38,030 nucleotides of DNA, from positions 1-38,030 of the forward strand of contig ONIU01000022.1 of NCBI GenBank assembly GCA_900317935.1, read 5' to 3'. This document shows positions 1-6,452 of the stretch, piece by piece (the first letter of the stretch is position 1; each line of letters opens with the position of its first letter). The notes below the pieces were generated by a model that was given only the letters and a program-made list of their open reading frames with translations, was not told the origin of the DNA and did not search any database. A program made the position numbers and the translations under genes. This DNA comes from an uncultured bacterium. Its GTDB lineage: Bacteria > Muiribacteriota > Ozemobacteria > Ozemobacterales > Ozemobacteraceae.

Positions 1-2
1 CC

Positions 3-698
3 AAGGTAGTTACCCAGAAGGTAACCAAAGAAATAGACCGCGAGAGTAATAGCCTGGTATCACTTCGTCAAGAAAAGACCGATAAGAAAGAAGAAAAAAA
101 GGTATTAAAAACCGACAAACCAGAAACGATAAAATGCGCTTATTGCGGAAAGGAATTTTCCCCTATAAGCCCTAAGAATAAATATTGCAGTATATCTTGC
201 AGAGATAAACGAAATAATGAAAAACGTGCTGCAGAATACCAGAAATTAAAAAAAGCACCTGTATTGAAGAAGTGCCTTTACTGTGGCAAAGAGTTTTCAT
301 GTGAAATTTCCAATAAAGTTTTTTGCTGTACCAAATGCAGAGATACATACCACAATAAAATGAGAAGCCCAGCAGTCTATAAATTAAATGAAACAAAAAC
401 TGTTCCTGAAATTGAAGAAAATCAATTAACAAAAGAAGCACCGGTAAACAGTTTTGCTTTGAAAGAAGATAAAGCAAAAGTAAAAGAACCAGATGAATCT
501 ATTTACTACGTTTCACCAAAACATGCTTTGACTTGCTTGTCTGACTCGCTGCAGGGTTTCAACGATGTTGTTGATTTGATTCAAGACCAGACAGATGGTG
601 TCATCAGTAAATTAGCCGTTTATTTATCTGATGACATCTACGAAACCAATAATCGAATTAAAAGTTATTTAGACCGCCTGGAAGGGACATCAAGTTAA
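3..698 (+). CDS. Tandem zinc-ribbon phage protein (5' end outside window)
   Basis: The frame is open from base 3, so the gene starts outside the window; an internal TTG at 264 is not a convincing start because the upstream codons continue the same domain pattern. Two near-copies of a zinc-binding unit are visible, CAYCGKEF...YCSISCRDK at about 135-220 and CLYCGKEF...FCCTKCRDT at about 273-350, each with a CxxC pair followed by a CxxxC or CCxxC pair. A charged Lys/Glu linker precedes them. The C-terminal part (from about 500) is predicted helical and lacks cysteines. The tandem units suggest nucleic-acid or protein binding. It is the first gene of the early/replication block. The precise function is not recognised. 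Confidence 0.75.
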   Translation, partial: KVVTQKVTKEIDRESNSLVSLRQEKTDKKEEKKVLKTDKPETIKCAYCGKEFSPISPKNKYCSISCRDKRNNEKRAAEYQKLKKAPVLKKCLYCGKEFSCEISNKVFCCTKCRDTYHNKMRSPAVYKLNETKTVPEIEENQLTKEAPVNSFALKEDKAKVKEPDESIYYVSPKHALTCLSDSLQGFNDVVDLIQDQTDGVISKLAVYLSDDIYETNNRIKSYLDRLEGTSS

Positions 699-699
699 A

Positions 700-779
700 A
701 ATGATCAGCTATCTTCTCTTTTCATTTGTTAACTCCAATAACTTGATTAAGGGCGGGTTCAATTCCCCCCTCGGTCATT
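700..779 (+). ncRNA. Possible degenerate tRNA-like element 1
   Basis: AATGATC at 700-706 can pair with GGTCATT at 773-779 (one G.U), and a T-arm-like segment (GCGGG-TTCAATT-CCCCC, one mismatch) lies just inside. The D and anticodon arms are not recognisable, and two extra bases separate the T-stem from the acceptor-like strand. It is included because better-formed relatives follow at 847, 1060 and 1241. Confidence 0.3.
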
Positions 780-822
780 GTGTCACTGGGTGAACGTTAC
801 GTTTGCCTCCTTATTTAACTTC

Positions 823-846
823 GTGAGCTTAACAGCTCACTTTCTT
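823..846 (+). terminator. Hairpin with T-run before tRNA-like element 2
   Basis: GTGAGCT (823-829), loop TAAC, AGCTCAC (834-840), followed by TTTCTT. The 7-bp perfect stem and T-rich tail look like an intrinsic terminator or a processing hairpin directly 5' of the next tRNA-like acceptor stem. Confidence 0.5.
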
Positions 847-945
847 GGGGCAATAGCTTAAGCAATTAGGCTTCAGGTAGAGCGGAAAATATCGGCAATA
901 CTAGTAATGTCGGTTTCAGATGATGGTTCGACTCCATCTTGCCCT
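847..945 (+). ncRNA. tRNA-like RNA 2 with enlarged D and anticodon loops
   Basis: The acceptor strands GGGGCAA (847-853) and TTGCCCT (939-945) pair over 7 bp with one G.U; then TA at positions 8-9, D-stem GCTT/GAGC, and a perfect T-arm GATGG-TTCGACT-CCATC directly abutting the 3' acceptor strand. Two features are abnormal. The D-loop is about 20 nt and holds a mini-hairpin (AAGC...GCTT). The region between D-stem and T-stem is too long: GAAA/TTTC can close it, but the enclosed loop is about 25 nt and carries its own stem (ATCGGCA/TGTCGGT) around the word ATACTAGTAA. No standard 7-nt anticodon loop can be assigned. It could be an intron-like interrupted tRNA, a pseudo-tRNA or a tRNA mimic. Confidence 0.55.
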
Positions 946-1035
946 ACTGGTGGCCCACGGCAAGGGCAGATAGGGTTGGCTTTGATACCCTCCAAAAATC
1001 AAAGTGTGTGTATTTTATTCTAAATTGAACACCTG

Positions 1036-1059
1036 CCCGCCTTCAAGGCGGGACTTTTT
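1036..1059 (+). terminator. Intrinsic terminator before tRNA-like element 3
   Basis: CCCGCC (1036-1041), loop TTCAA, GGCGGG (1047-1052), then ACTTTTT. A strong GC stem with a T-run ends one base before the acceptor stem of the next tRNA-like element. Confidence 0.7.
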
Positions 1060-1157
1060 GGCGGTGTAGTTTAATTGGGAAAACGAGTTGGCTCTGTTTC
1101 TGCAAGTTCTTTACCAGAGTTTTCACAACCCATGAAGGTTCGACTCCTTCAACCGCC
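1060..1157 (+). ncRNA. tRNA-like RNA 3 with enlarged anticodon loop
   Basis: Acceptor GGCGGTG (1060-1066) pairs with AACCGCC (1151-1157) at 6 of 7 positions. TA follows, then a normal D-arm (GTTT-AATTGGGA-AAAC, with the expected GG), and a perfect T-arm GAAGG-TTCGACT-CCTTC. The anticodon stem GTTG/CAAC encloses a loop of about 35 nt instead of 7, containing an internal stem CTCTG/CAGAG and ending TTTTCA. Its D-arm is the most canonical of the set. No CCA is encoded. A Cys-like string CTGCAAG sits inside the insert but is not framed by a stem. The anticodon identity is therefore left open. Confidence 0.6.
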
Positions 1158-1216
1158 ACTTGCTGGCCCGGCGTTAAGGGCAGATTTTCACGAAGGCGTG
1201 AAAATAGTAAAAATTT

Positions 1217-1240
1217 GTCTGCTTTTTAGCAGACTCTTTT
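1217..1240 (+). terminator. Intrinsic terminator before tRNA-like element 4
   Basis: GTCTGCT (1217-1223), loop TTTT, AGCAGAC (1228-1234), then TCTTTT. It ends exactly at the acceptor stem of the next element. A second perfect hairpin, ATTTTCACG/CGTGAAAAT, lies just upstream at about 1183-1205. Confidence 0.7.
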
Positions 1241-1353
1241 GGCGGTATAGCTCAACAGCAGCCTCGAGCAGGAAGAGCAAAATAATGGACCAGTCTATAC
1301 TAGTAACTTCTGGTTTTCAATTTAAGGATGATGGTTCGACTCCATCTATCGCC
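1241..1353 (+). ncRNA. tRNA-like RNA 4 with enlarged D and anticodon loops
   Basis: Acceptor GGCGGTA (1241-1247) pairs with TATCGCC (1347-1353), one G.U. TA follows, then D-stem GCTC/GAGC around a long loop (about 21 nt), and a perfect T-arm GATGG-TTCGACT-CCATC. AAAT/ATTT can close the anticodon region, but the loop is about 36 nt, with an inner ACCAG/CTGGT stem around ATACTAGTAA, the same word as in element 2, and the same TTTTCA tail as in element 3. The shared words argue that the inserts are related rather than random decay. Downstream hairpins (CTTCTC/GAGAAG; GCCTGT/ACAGGC then ACTTT) separate it from ssb. Confidence 0.58.
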
Positions 1354-1462
1354 AGTGGACAACCTTCTCAAGAGCTGTTTAGAGAAGCTAGTTCTCAGCA
1401 GCGAGTTCGCCTGTCTCGGCTTTAACCACAAAACAGGCACTTTAAAAACAAGGAGATAGATT

Positions 1463-1897
1463 TTGAACAAAATTTATATTGATGGGAGACTTGCGCAGGA
1501 TCCGGAAGCAAAATATACCCCGAATTCTAAAGCGGTAACTTCTTTTAATATTGCAAACAACGAAAATGTGCAGAAACCAGATGGAAGTTGGGTAACTAAT
1601 GCAACTTTCTATAAGGTTGTTACCTGGAACAAACTGGCCGAAACATGCGCGAAACACCTTAAAAAAGGTCATCATATTTTTATCGAAGGCAGAATATTTC
1701 TAAGATTTTATGAAGCTAATGGTAATAAATACAAAGATTTCGGAATAACAGCCGAAAAGATTGTTTTTATATCGCCACTTTCTAAGGGCTTCAAAAAGAC
1801 AGAAGATAAACCAGAACAGCCTGATTTGGTTATTGATATGGACGATACAGAAGCTGTTAACAAGATTTTCAAAGATGATGAAACAATTCCGTTTTAA
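1463..1897 (+). CDS. ssb: Single-stranded DNA-binding protein
   Basis: SSB coats single-stranded DNA during phage replication and recruits partner proteins. The 144-residue product has the OB-fold signature near its start (MNKIYIDGRLAQDPEAKYT), a TFYKVVTWNKLAE segment, GHHIFIEGRIFLR, and the acidic C-terminal tip DDETIPF that binds replication partners. It starts at TTG 1463 behind AAGGAGATAG. The length is slightly short of the usual 150-180, with a brief acidic linker. It follows the tRNA-like cluster and leads a replication block. Confidence 0.95.
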   Translation: MNKIYIDGRLAQDPEAKYTPNSKAVTSFNIANNENVQKPDGSWVTNATFYKVVTWNKLAETCAKHLKKGHHIFIEGRIFLRFYEANGNKYKDFGITAEKIVFISPLSKGFKKTEDKPEQPDLVIDMDDTEAVNKIFKDDETIPF

Positions 1898-1961
1898 GGG
1901 TTTCTAAATTGTCTCGCTGGTATCGAATCTCAACAAATTTTAAGAATTACAGGAGGTAAAA

Positions 1962-2318
1962 ATGGAAAATAAGCTCGATTTTTTAAACATTCTAGAAATG
2001 ATTGAAGCAAGCTATGACGGCAATATTGGCGAACTCAAAGAAAAAATTGATGAAGCATTTGATAAAACCGTCAAACGTGTAGTTGGTTCAGGCAAAAAAG
2101 GCACTCTTACAGTGACTTTAACTTTTGAAACAGTAAACAACAACAAAATTGGTGTTGAAGCAAGTGTTTCTACGAAACTACCAGAACCTAGGGCAGATGG
2201 GAAAATCTTATATCACGACCTTAGGGGGAATCTTGTTAATGATGACCCTATGCAACCAAAACTTTTCGACAATGTTAAACCTTTAAAAAGAGTGAATGAA
2301 GGAGAAGAAGCCAAATGA
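1962..2318 (+). CDS. Hypothetical early phage protein (118 aa)
   Basis: It has a strong ribosome site (AGGAGGTAAAA) just before ATG 1962, and its last bases overlap the next start (ATGA), so the two are probably coupled. The N-terminal third is helical and acidic; a Lys/Gly-rich turn (VGSGKKGTLTVTLTF) leads into a beta-strand-rich middle, then an acidic tail. I do not recognise a family. Its position between ssb and a 257-aa early protein suggests a role in replication or recombination, which is an inference from neighbourhood only. Confidence 0.75.
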   Translation: MENKLDFLNILEMIEASYDGNIGELKEKIDEAFDKTVKRVVGSGKKGTLTVTLTFETVNNNKIGVEASVSTKLPEPRADGKILYHDLRGNLVNDDPMQPKLFDNVKPLKRVNEGEEAK

Positions 2319-3088
2319 TTCCTGAAGTTATAAATGCTATTAAAGAATTAAAAAGACCAGAAATAATAAAAGACGAATTAGGCAACCACTATATCTATTC
2401 TGACTACAACAGAAAATATGAAAGAATACCCAAAAATGCTAAATTTGAAAGATATATTTGTAATATTGAATCTTTTGCAAAAGTTGTTCTTTCATGTTTT
2501 TCGCCTCATAGATGCGTAATCTTTGAAGAAGATGGAGCAACTTTCTATACCGATGAAGATTTAAAAAATGATCAGAATAAATGGATTTTTAAGAGGAAAT
2601 TTACCAACCTCTGGAATGTTATTTCTGAGCTATGCTACAGTGAACCTTTGAAGCATAGAGATTTATTGAATAATCTTGAAGCAGTAAAAAATTCTGTAAT
2701 TGATTTTGAAAATCTTTACCAGACACTTTCTAAATTAAAAGTAAATAAAAAAATAAGCTTTGCAAGTTCACCAGTTTTTGAAGATGGTGAACAATCTGGA
2801 AGCTATGAATGGGAACAAAAAATTGATGCAAACGGTTCAACAGAAAAAGCTCGCTGTCCATCCTGCATCAGATTTAAGGGAAAGATTGTTAGAGGCAGCC
2901 AATCAACTTATGAATTTTCCGTTAATCTCGTTCCTATTATTGATAGTGAAAAAGGAATGCTGCTTTTTAAAATATTTATGCCAACAATAGACTTGGTATT
3001 GGACCAGGTTAGAGAAGACGAACAAAGTGACTTTATCAAACTTATCGGTGATGAAGCCAATCGGCTCTTAATTCTTAGAAATTACTGA
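2315..3088 (+). CDS. Hypothetical early protein, weakly DUF2303/YfdQ-like
   Basis: 257 residues, start overlapping the previous stop by four bases. Visible features: an N-terminal segment with several aromatics (HYIYSDYNRKYERI), a block NIESFAKVVLSCFSP followed by an acidic strand, a central helical stretch, a CPSC pair (about residue 182) and a beta-rich C-terminus ending RLLILRNY. The ESFAKVV pattern plus an early-operon setting is reminiscent of YfdQ-type phage proteins (DUF2303), but the match is by eye and weak. The CPSC pair is not matched by a second pair, so a zinc site is unlikely. Confidence 0.7.
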   Translation: MIPEVINAIKELKRPEIIKDELGNHYIYSDYNRKYERIPKNAKFERYICNIESFAKVVLSCFSPHRCVIFEEDGATFYTDEDLKNDQNKWIFKRKFTNLWNVISELCYSEPLKHRDLLNNLEAVKNSVIDFENLYQTLSKLKVNKKISFASSPVFEDGEQSGSYEWEQKIDANGSTEKARCPSCIRFKGKIVRGSQSTYEFSVNLVPIIDSEKGMLLFKIFMPTIDLVLDQVREDEQSDFIKLIGDEANRLLILRNY

Positions 3089-3103
3089 TCGTAAAAAAAT
3101 ATA

Positions 3104-3235
3104 GGCAGTGTCTCCGTTTTGGTGGGAGAAATGGCACTATCTGGGTGGTAAAGCTTTGCTCCTTCCCAGAGAAATTTGGATAAAACTAGTGATGTGCTCC
3201 AATGAAATACCGATGGTTCGACTCCATCCACTGCC
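3104..3235 (+). ncRNA. tRNA-like RNA 5 with very large anticodon region
   Basis: Acceptor GGCAGTG (3104-3110) and CACTGCC (3229-3235) pair perfectly over 7 bp. D-arm CTCC/GGAG has a loop containing GG; T-arm GATGG-TTCGACT-CCATC is identical to those of elements 2 and 4. Between D and T arms are about 80 nt with an inner stem TCTGGG/CCCAGA and an outer GGCAC/GTGCT, and the word AAACTAGTGATG echoing ATACTAGTAATG of element 2. A perfect 12-bp palindrome GAGTAGCTACTC follows just downstream. It fills the gap between two early genes. Confidence 0.55.
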
Positions 3236-3278
3236 TCTGAGAGTAGCTACTCATTATTTACCTTAAAGAAGGCAAGCA

Positions 3279-4112
3279 ATGATTAATTTTATTCGACACG
3301 ATGTTAACGCTTCATCTGATCCGAAATTGGTAAAGGTTCGCATGAAGCTTGGTTATGAAGGGCAAGGTCTTTATTGGAGCATCATCGAAATGATGGCGCA
3401 GAATGAAGGTCAATTAGAAGCTGATTACAATATGCTTGGTTATTTACTAAGAACCAGTGCTGAAGTAATCAAAAAACTAATCTGTGATTTTGGGCTTTTC
3501 GCTTTTACCGATAATAACAAAAACTTTTTTAGCATAAGGCTAAATAGTGAACTTGAAGACATTAACGATAAAAGCCAAAAAGCCAAAGAAAAAGCAGAAA
3601 AAAGATGGAGCAAAGTTAAGAATGATACTGTGGAAAAACAAGAGAAAAGCAGGAGCAATACTACGGCAATGCTACAGCATAGCAACAGTAATGCAGATAA
3701 TATAATACAAGATAAGATAAGAAAAGATAATAGTATTATTCCCCCCTTACCCCCCAAAGTGGAAAGTGTAGAAAATCAACCCAAAAATATATTTTCTATC
3801 GAAGCTTTTTTGCCAGAAGAAAAATCCTCAAAAGAATCTGAACCAGCAAAAAGATTTATTAAGCCTTCTGTTTCAGAAATTGATGATTATGCAAAAACCT
3901 ACTTAAAAGAAAAGGGGTATTTGGTCTCTTTTAACCCAGAATCGTTCTTTGATTTCTATGAAAGCAAAGGCTGGTTTGTTGGCAAGAACAAGATGAAAGA
4001 CTGGAAAGCAGCAGTTAGGAACTGGATAAATAGCGATAACAAAGGTTCTAAATCTAGTAAAAAAGCCGATTTCACCAGTTACGATTTAAGCAAGAATCCG
4101 TTTGATTTTTGA
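3279..4112 (+). CDS. Phage replication initiation protein (DUF4373-like N-terminus)
   Basis: The N-terminus (MINFIRHDVNASSDPKLVKV, then GYEGQGLYWSIIEMM) matches the Lin1244/Lin1753-type DUF4373 domain found in phage replication initiators. A basic coiled segment (KAKEKAEKRWSKVK) and a low-complexity Ser/Asn/Pro linker follow. The C-terminal 80 residues (EIDDYAKTYL...FFDFYESKGWFVGKNKMKDWKAAVRNW) are the tail commonly seen in DnaD/replisome-organiser phage proteins, ending NPFDF. It probably opens the phage origin and recruits the helicase loader encoded next. The linker contains a homopolymeric C patch (CCCCCCTTACCCCCC) that could be slippery. Confidence 0.82.
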   Translation: MINFIRHDVNASSDPKLVKVRMKLGYEGQGLYWSIIEMMAQNEGQLEADYNMLGYLLRTSAEVIKKLICDFGLFAFTDNNKNFFSIRLNSELEDINDKSQKAKEKAEKRWSKVKNDTVEKQEKSRSNTTAMLQHSNSNADNIIQDKIRKDNSIIPPLPPKVESVENQPKNIFSIEAFLPEEKSSKESEPAKRFIKPSVSEIDDYAKTYLKEKGYLVSFNPESFFDFYESKGWFVGKNKMKDWKAAVRNWINSDNKGSKSSKKADFTSYDLSKNPFDF

Positions 4113-4124
4113 CGAGGTGTATAA

Positions 4125-4532
4125 ATGTTATCAGAAAAGGCATTTGGAAAAGGTTTGAAAATCATTAGAGCTGTATTCAGATACGAACCAGATGAGGAAA
4201 CTGCTCAGATTTGGTTCAGGTATCTTTGCCCTTTAAGTGATGAAGAATTTCTAAAAGGCGTATTTCTTTTGGGGCATCCCCAAAAGGGCCTTAGAGATGT
4301 TTACCCTCATACCAATATCCCCGCTTGCGTTTACGAATATATCGAGAAAGCAAAAGAAGAAGAACGGAAAAACAAGCCCCGACTTAAAGAACAATGGGAA
4401 ATTGAAAGAGAAAAACTGATTCAGATTGAATACGCCAGAACCAAAGAAGAAGCTTTAAACAGGCTTTTAGACAAAAGACCGGATTTAGAGGCTTTAGTAG
4501 ACAGATTAGGCAGGCAGAAGCTTTTAGCATGA
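4125..4532 (+). CDS. Possible replicative helicase loader (G39P-like)
   Basis: A 135-residue protein with an N-terminal helical domain (FGKGLKIIRAVFRYEPDEETAQIWFRYLCPLSDEEFLKGVFLL) resembling the N-terminus of SPP1 G39P-type helicase loaders, where a short tetrahelical domain precedes a disordered charged tail. The C-terminal half is a Lys/Glu/Arg-rich helix, as expected for the helicase-binding tail. It directly follows the initiator and overlaps the next gene by four bases. The family assignment is by pattern only. Confidence 0.6.
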   Translation: MLSEKAFGKGLKIIRAVFRYEPDEETAQIWFRYLCPLSDEEFLKGVFLLGHPQKGLRDVYPHTNIPACVYEYIEKAKEEERKNKPRLKEQWEIEREKLIQIEYARTKEEALNRLLDKRPDLEALVDRLGRQKLLA

Positions 4533-4915
4533 CATACCCACATGAAGAACCGGAATTCCACAAACCTAATGATCTTCCAGATTATTTACAACCAGAACAT
4601 ATTAAGCGAGTAATGGAAGTGAATAACGCAGTTATGGAAGTTTCTTTGAACTGCAAAGAAGAAAATGCTGACTGCCTGGAATGTGGAAATTCTGAATGCT
4701 TCGAAGTTTTTGAGGCTCAGGCAAAATTGCAGGGAACAACACTTCATGAGCTTATGCAGAGTTGGAAGAGACAAAGGGAACTAGACGAGAAGAGAGCTGC
4801 TGCACAAAAGCTAAGATACGAAAATTATCAAAGAGCTTTTGAACAAAAATCTATTATGCAGCGTCTTAAAAAATCTAATTCAAATGAACGCAGTCTGTTT
4901 GATGCAGCTGCTTAA
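4529..4915 (+). CDS. Hypothetical early protein with Cys cluster
   Basis: 128 residues, start (ATGA) coupled to the preceding stop. A cysteine cluster (C-x6-CLECGNSEC) in the first half may bind metal; the second half is a basic helix (SWKRQRELDEKRAAAQKL). The C-terminus ...SLFDAAA resembles short clamp-binding tails, but the match is incomplete. Placement between the loader candidate and dUTPase suggests a replication accessory role. No family recognised. Confidence 0.7.
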   Translation: MTYPHEEPEFHKPNDLPDYLQPEHIKRVMEVNNAVMEVSLNCKEENADCLECGNSECFEVFEAQAKLQGTTLHELMQSWKRQRELDEKRAAAQKLRYENYQRAFEQKSIMQRLKKSNSNERSLFDAAA

Positions 4916-4926
4916 AGGAGGAATAA

Positions 4927-5421
4927 ATGAATAAATTTCATAAAGTAAGTTTTGAAGAATTTAAGAAGGCGACTCTGAAAGCCAAAGGCTTATTCAGCGA
5001 TGAAAGCCTCAGAAAAATATATGATGAGATTACTTTGCCGGCACGTTCTACAAAGAATTCAGCAGGTTATGATTTCAGATCACCTTTTTCATTTTTGGCC
5101 GAAGAAGGTGTGAATTATCTGATTCCCACTGGTATCAAGTGTGAAATGGAAAGCGATAAAGTTCTGATGTGCTACCCAAGAAGCTCATACGGATTTAAGT
5201 ATGGATTCAGACTAGATAACACCGTAGGCGTAATAGACGCTGACTATTATAACAATGCAGACAATGAAGGGCATATTTTCTTAGGCTTCACTACTGGTAA
5301 AGATTTGTTTATTAACCAGGGAGATAAATTGTTTCAGGCCATATTTACTAAGTTCTATATCGCCGATGGTGACGATAGCAGCAACGAAAGACAAGGCGGA
5401 ATGGGGAGCACCGGGAAATGA
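4927..5421 (+). CDS. dut: dUTPase (deoxyuridine triphosphatase)
   Basis: Hydrolyses dUTP to dUMP and pyrophosphate, keeping uracil out of phage DNA and supplying dTMP synthesis. All five conserved motifs are visible: ARSTKNSAGYDFRS (1), PRSSYGFK (2), NTVGVIDADYYNNADNEGHI (3, with the catalytic Asp), GDKLFQAIF (4) and ERQGGMGSTGK (5). At 164 residues it is a normal trimeric-type dUTPase, with an N-terminal extension of about 35 residues. The ribosome site AAAGGAGGAATAA is strong. The next gene's ATG overlaps the stop. Confidence 0.95.
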   Translation: MNKFHKVSFEEFKKATLKAKGLFSDESLRKIYDEITLPARSTKNSAGYDFRSPFSFLAEEGVNYLIPTGIKCEMESDKVLMCYPRSSYGFKYGFRLDNTVGVIDADYYNNADNEGHIFLGFTTGKDLFINQGDKLFQAIFTKFYIADGDDSSNERQGGMGSTGK

Positions 5422-5720
5422 ACTTTCTGAGCGACTTGGCGCCTTATAAAAGAGGGGCCTTTGATATGTTCTCAAGGCTCAAAGAGCTTTTTGTTGACGA
5501 ACCCATAAAACAAGGTGAGCAAGTAGTTTATGACAGGGCAATATTTGACTTGTTATCGGACGAAAAGGCAAGAGAACGATTCTTAAAGCACGATTTTGAA
5601 CAGATAGGCTTCAGGAATCACGTAAGAAAAGGTAAAAAGCTTATCTCTTGCGAGGCTTGTTTTCTCGTATGGGATAGCAAAAACGGTTGGCACGAAGGGA
5701 GTTTAAAAAATGAACGATAA
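5418..5720 (+). CDS. Hypothetical early protein (100 aa)
   Basis: Coupled to dUTPase by a four-base overlap. It begins MNFLSDLAPYKRGAFDMFSRLKELF; the last third has a CEAC pair and aromatics (LISCEACFLVWDSKNGWHEG). Mostly helical and charged. No family recognised. Overlaps the next gene by 11 bases. Confidence 0.7.
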   Translation: MNFLSDLAPYKRGAFDMFSRLKELFVDEPIKQGEQVVYDRAIFDLLSDEKARERFLKHDFEQIGFRNHVRKGKKLISCEACFLVWDSKNGWHEGSLKNER

Positions 5721-6039
5721 ACAACATTGTTATACTTTTGAATATTTTGATTCTAAGAACGATTTAAGGCAGATATTGAAGGTTGATGTAACCAATCTGG
5801 CCAAAAATGAAACAGAAGGAAAACACCAGACAATGGATTTGTTCCAGACTAATTTAACTGTCATTTATAAAGGCAAAAAATACACAAAGGAAGAATTTGG
5901 TAGATTTGTTAGAACGCCAGATTTTAACCTGGAAAATGATTTTAGCTTTGGTGGAATGTTCAACTTTTTCTGCGCAAATATCGGTTCTGTGATTCAGCAT
6001 ATGGCCATAAGCAGCAAACCTAATAATCAGATTAATTAG
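5710..6039 (+). CDS. Hypothetical early protein (109 aa)
   Basis: Starts inside the end of the preceding gene. A mixed alpha/beta product beginning MNDKQHCYTFEYFDSKNDL, with an aromatic C-terminal patch (FSFGGMFNFFCANIGSVIQHM) too polar for a clear membrane span. No family recognised; its position at the end of the early operon is the only clue. Confidence 0.65.
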   Translation: MNDKQHCYTFEYFDSKNDLRQILKVDVTNLAKNETEGKHQTMDLFQTNLTVIYKGKKYTKEEFGRFVRTPDFNLENDFSFGGMFNFFCANIGSVIQHMAISSKPNNQIN

Positions 6040-6044
6040 ATAAA

Positions 6045-6176
6045 ATGGCAAAACAAAAATCTGAAAATAATGATCCTGAAGAATTAAAGAAAAGAATTCA
6101 GAAGCTTTATATCATGTATCACCTTCTGATCAGCGCAGACAATTCCAAAAAATCAAACAATTCAAAATCTGAATAA
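6045..6176 (+). CDS. Small hypothetical protein (43 aa)
   Basis: ATG 6045, five bases after the preceding stop codon, encodes a charged product with one amphipathic helix (DPEELKKRIQKLYIMYHLLI) and a Ser/Asn/Lys tail. The ribosome site is weak, so translation would depend on coupling. It is the last frame before the terminator. Confidence 0.45.
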   Translation: MAKQKSENNDPEELKKRIQKLYIMYHLLISADNSKKSNNSKSE

Positions 6177-6183
6177 ACAGAAG

Positions 6184-6220
6184 GAAGCCTTCTTCTACCC
6201 GAAGAATGCTTCTTTTTTTT
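6184..6220 (+). terminator. Intrinsic terminator closing the early operon
   Basis: A 12-bp stem with one mismatch (GAAGCCTTCTTC / GAAGAATGCTTC), loop TACCC, followed by eight T. It is a strong rho-independent signal at the end of the replication block. Confidence 0.9.
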
Positions 6221-6452
6221 GTCTGAAAATAGTGATTAATTTTAAAAAATAATTATTAATTTCCGCTGGGACTAAAAATAGCAGAATTTTTAAAATTTAA
6301 TTTATCAGAACAAATGACGCTTTTCTTTTATTCATACGGATTTTTATATGATTCATAAATCCTTTTGTAACAATGAAAATAATTCTTTTGTTAATAACCA
6401 TTTCAAAATATCTAATCAGTAAATGATTAGTAAAAAATCGAGTGAGGTAAAA

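Noticed and set aside
264..698. TTG 264 as the true start of the zinc-ribbon gene
   Set aside because: The same frame is open from base 3 and contains an upstream copy of the zinc motif.
847..1353. tmRNA as explanation for the tRNA-like elements
   Set aside because: No tmRNA-type 5' end, no resume codon frame ending in the ANDENYALAA-like tag, and several short copies instead of one long RNA.
1075..1425. 116-codon open frame across the tRNA-like cluster
   Set aside because: It runs through two structured RNAs and a terminator, has no ribosome site and an unnatural Ser/Arg-rich product.
6221..6452. Attachment site or promoter in the gap before integrase 1
   Set aside because: The gap is AT-rich with no convincing -35/-10 pair, tRNA segment or long repeat.
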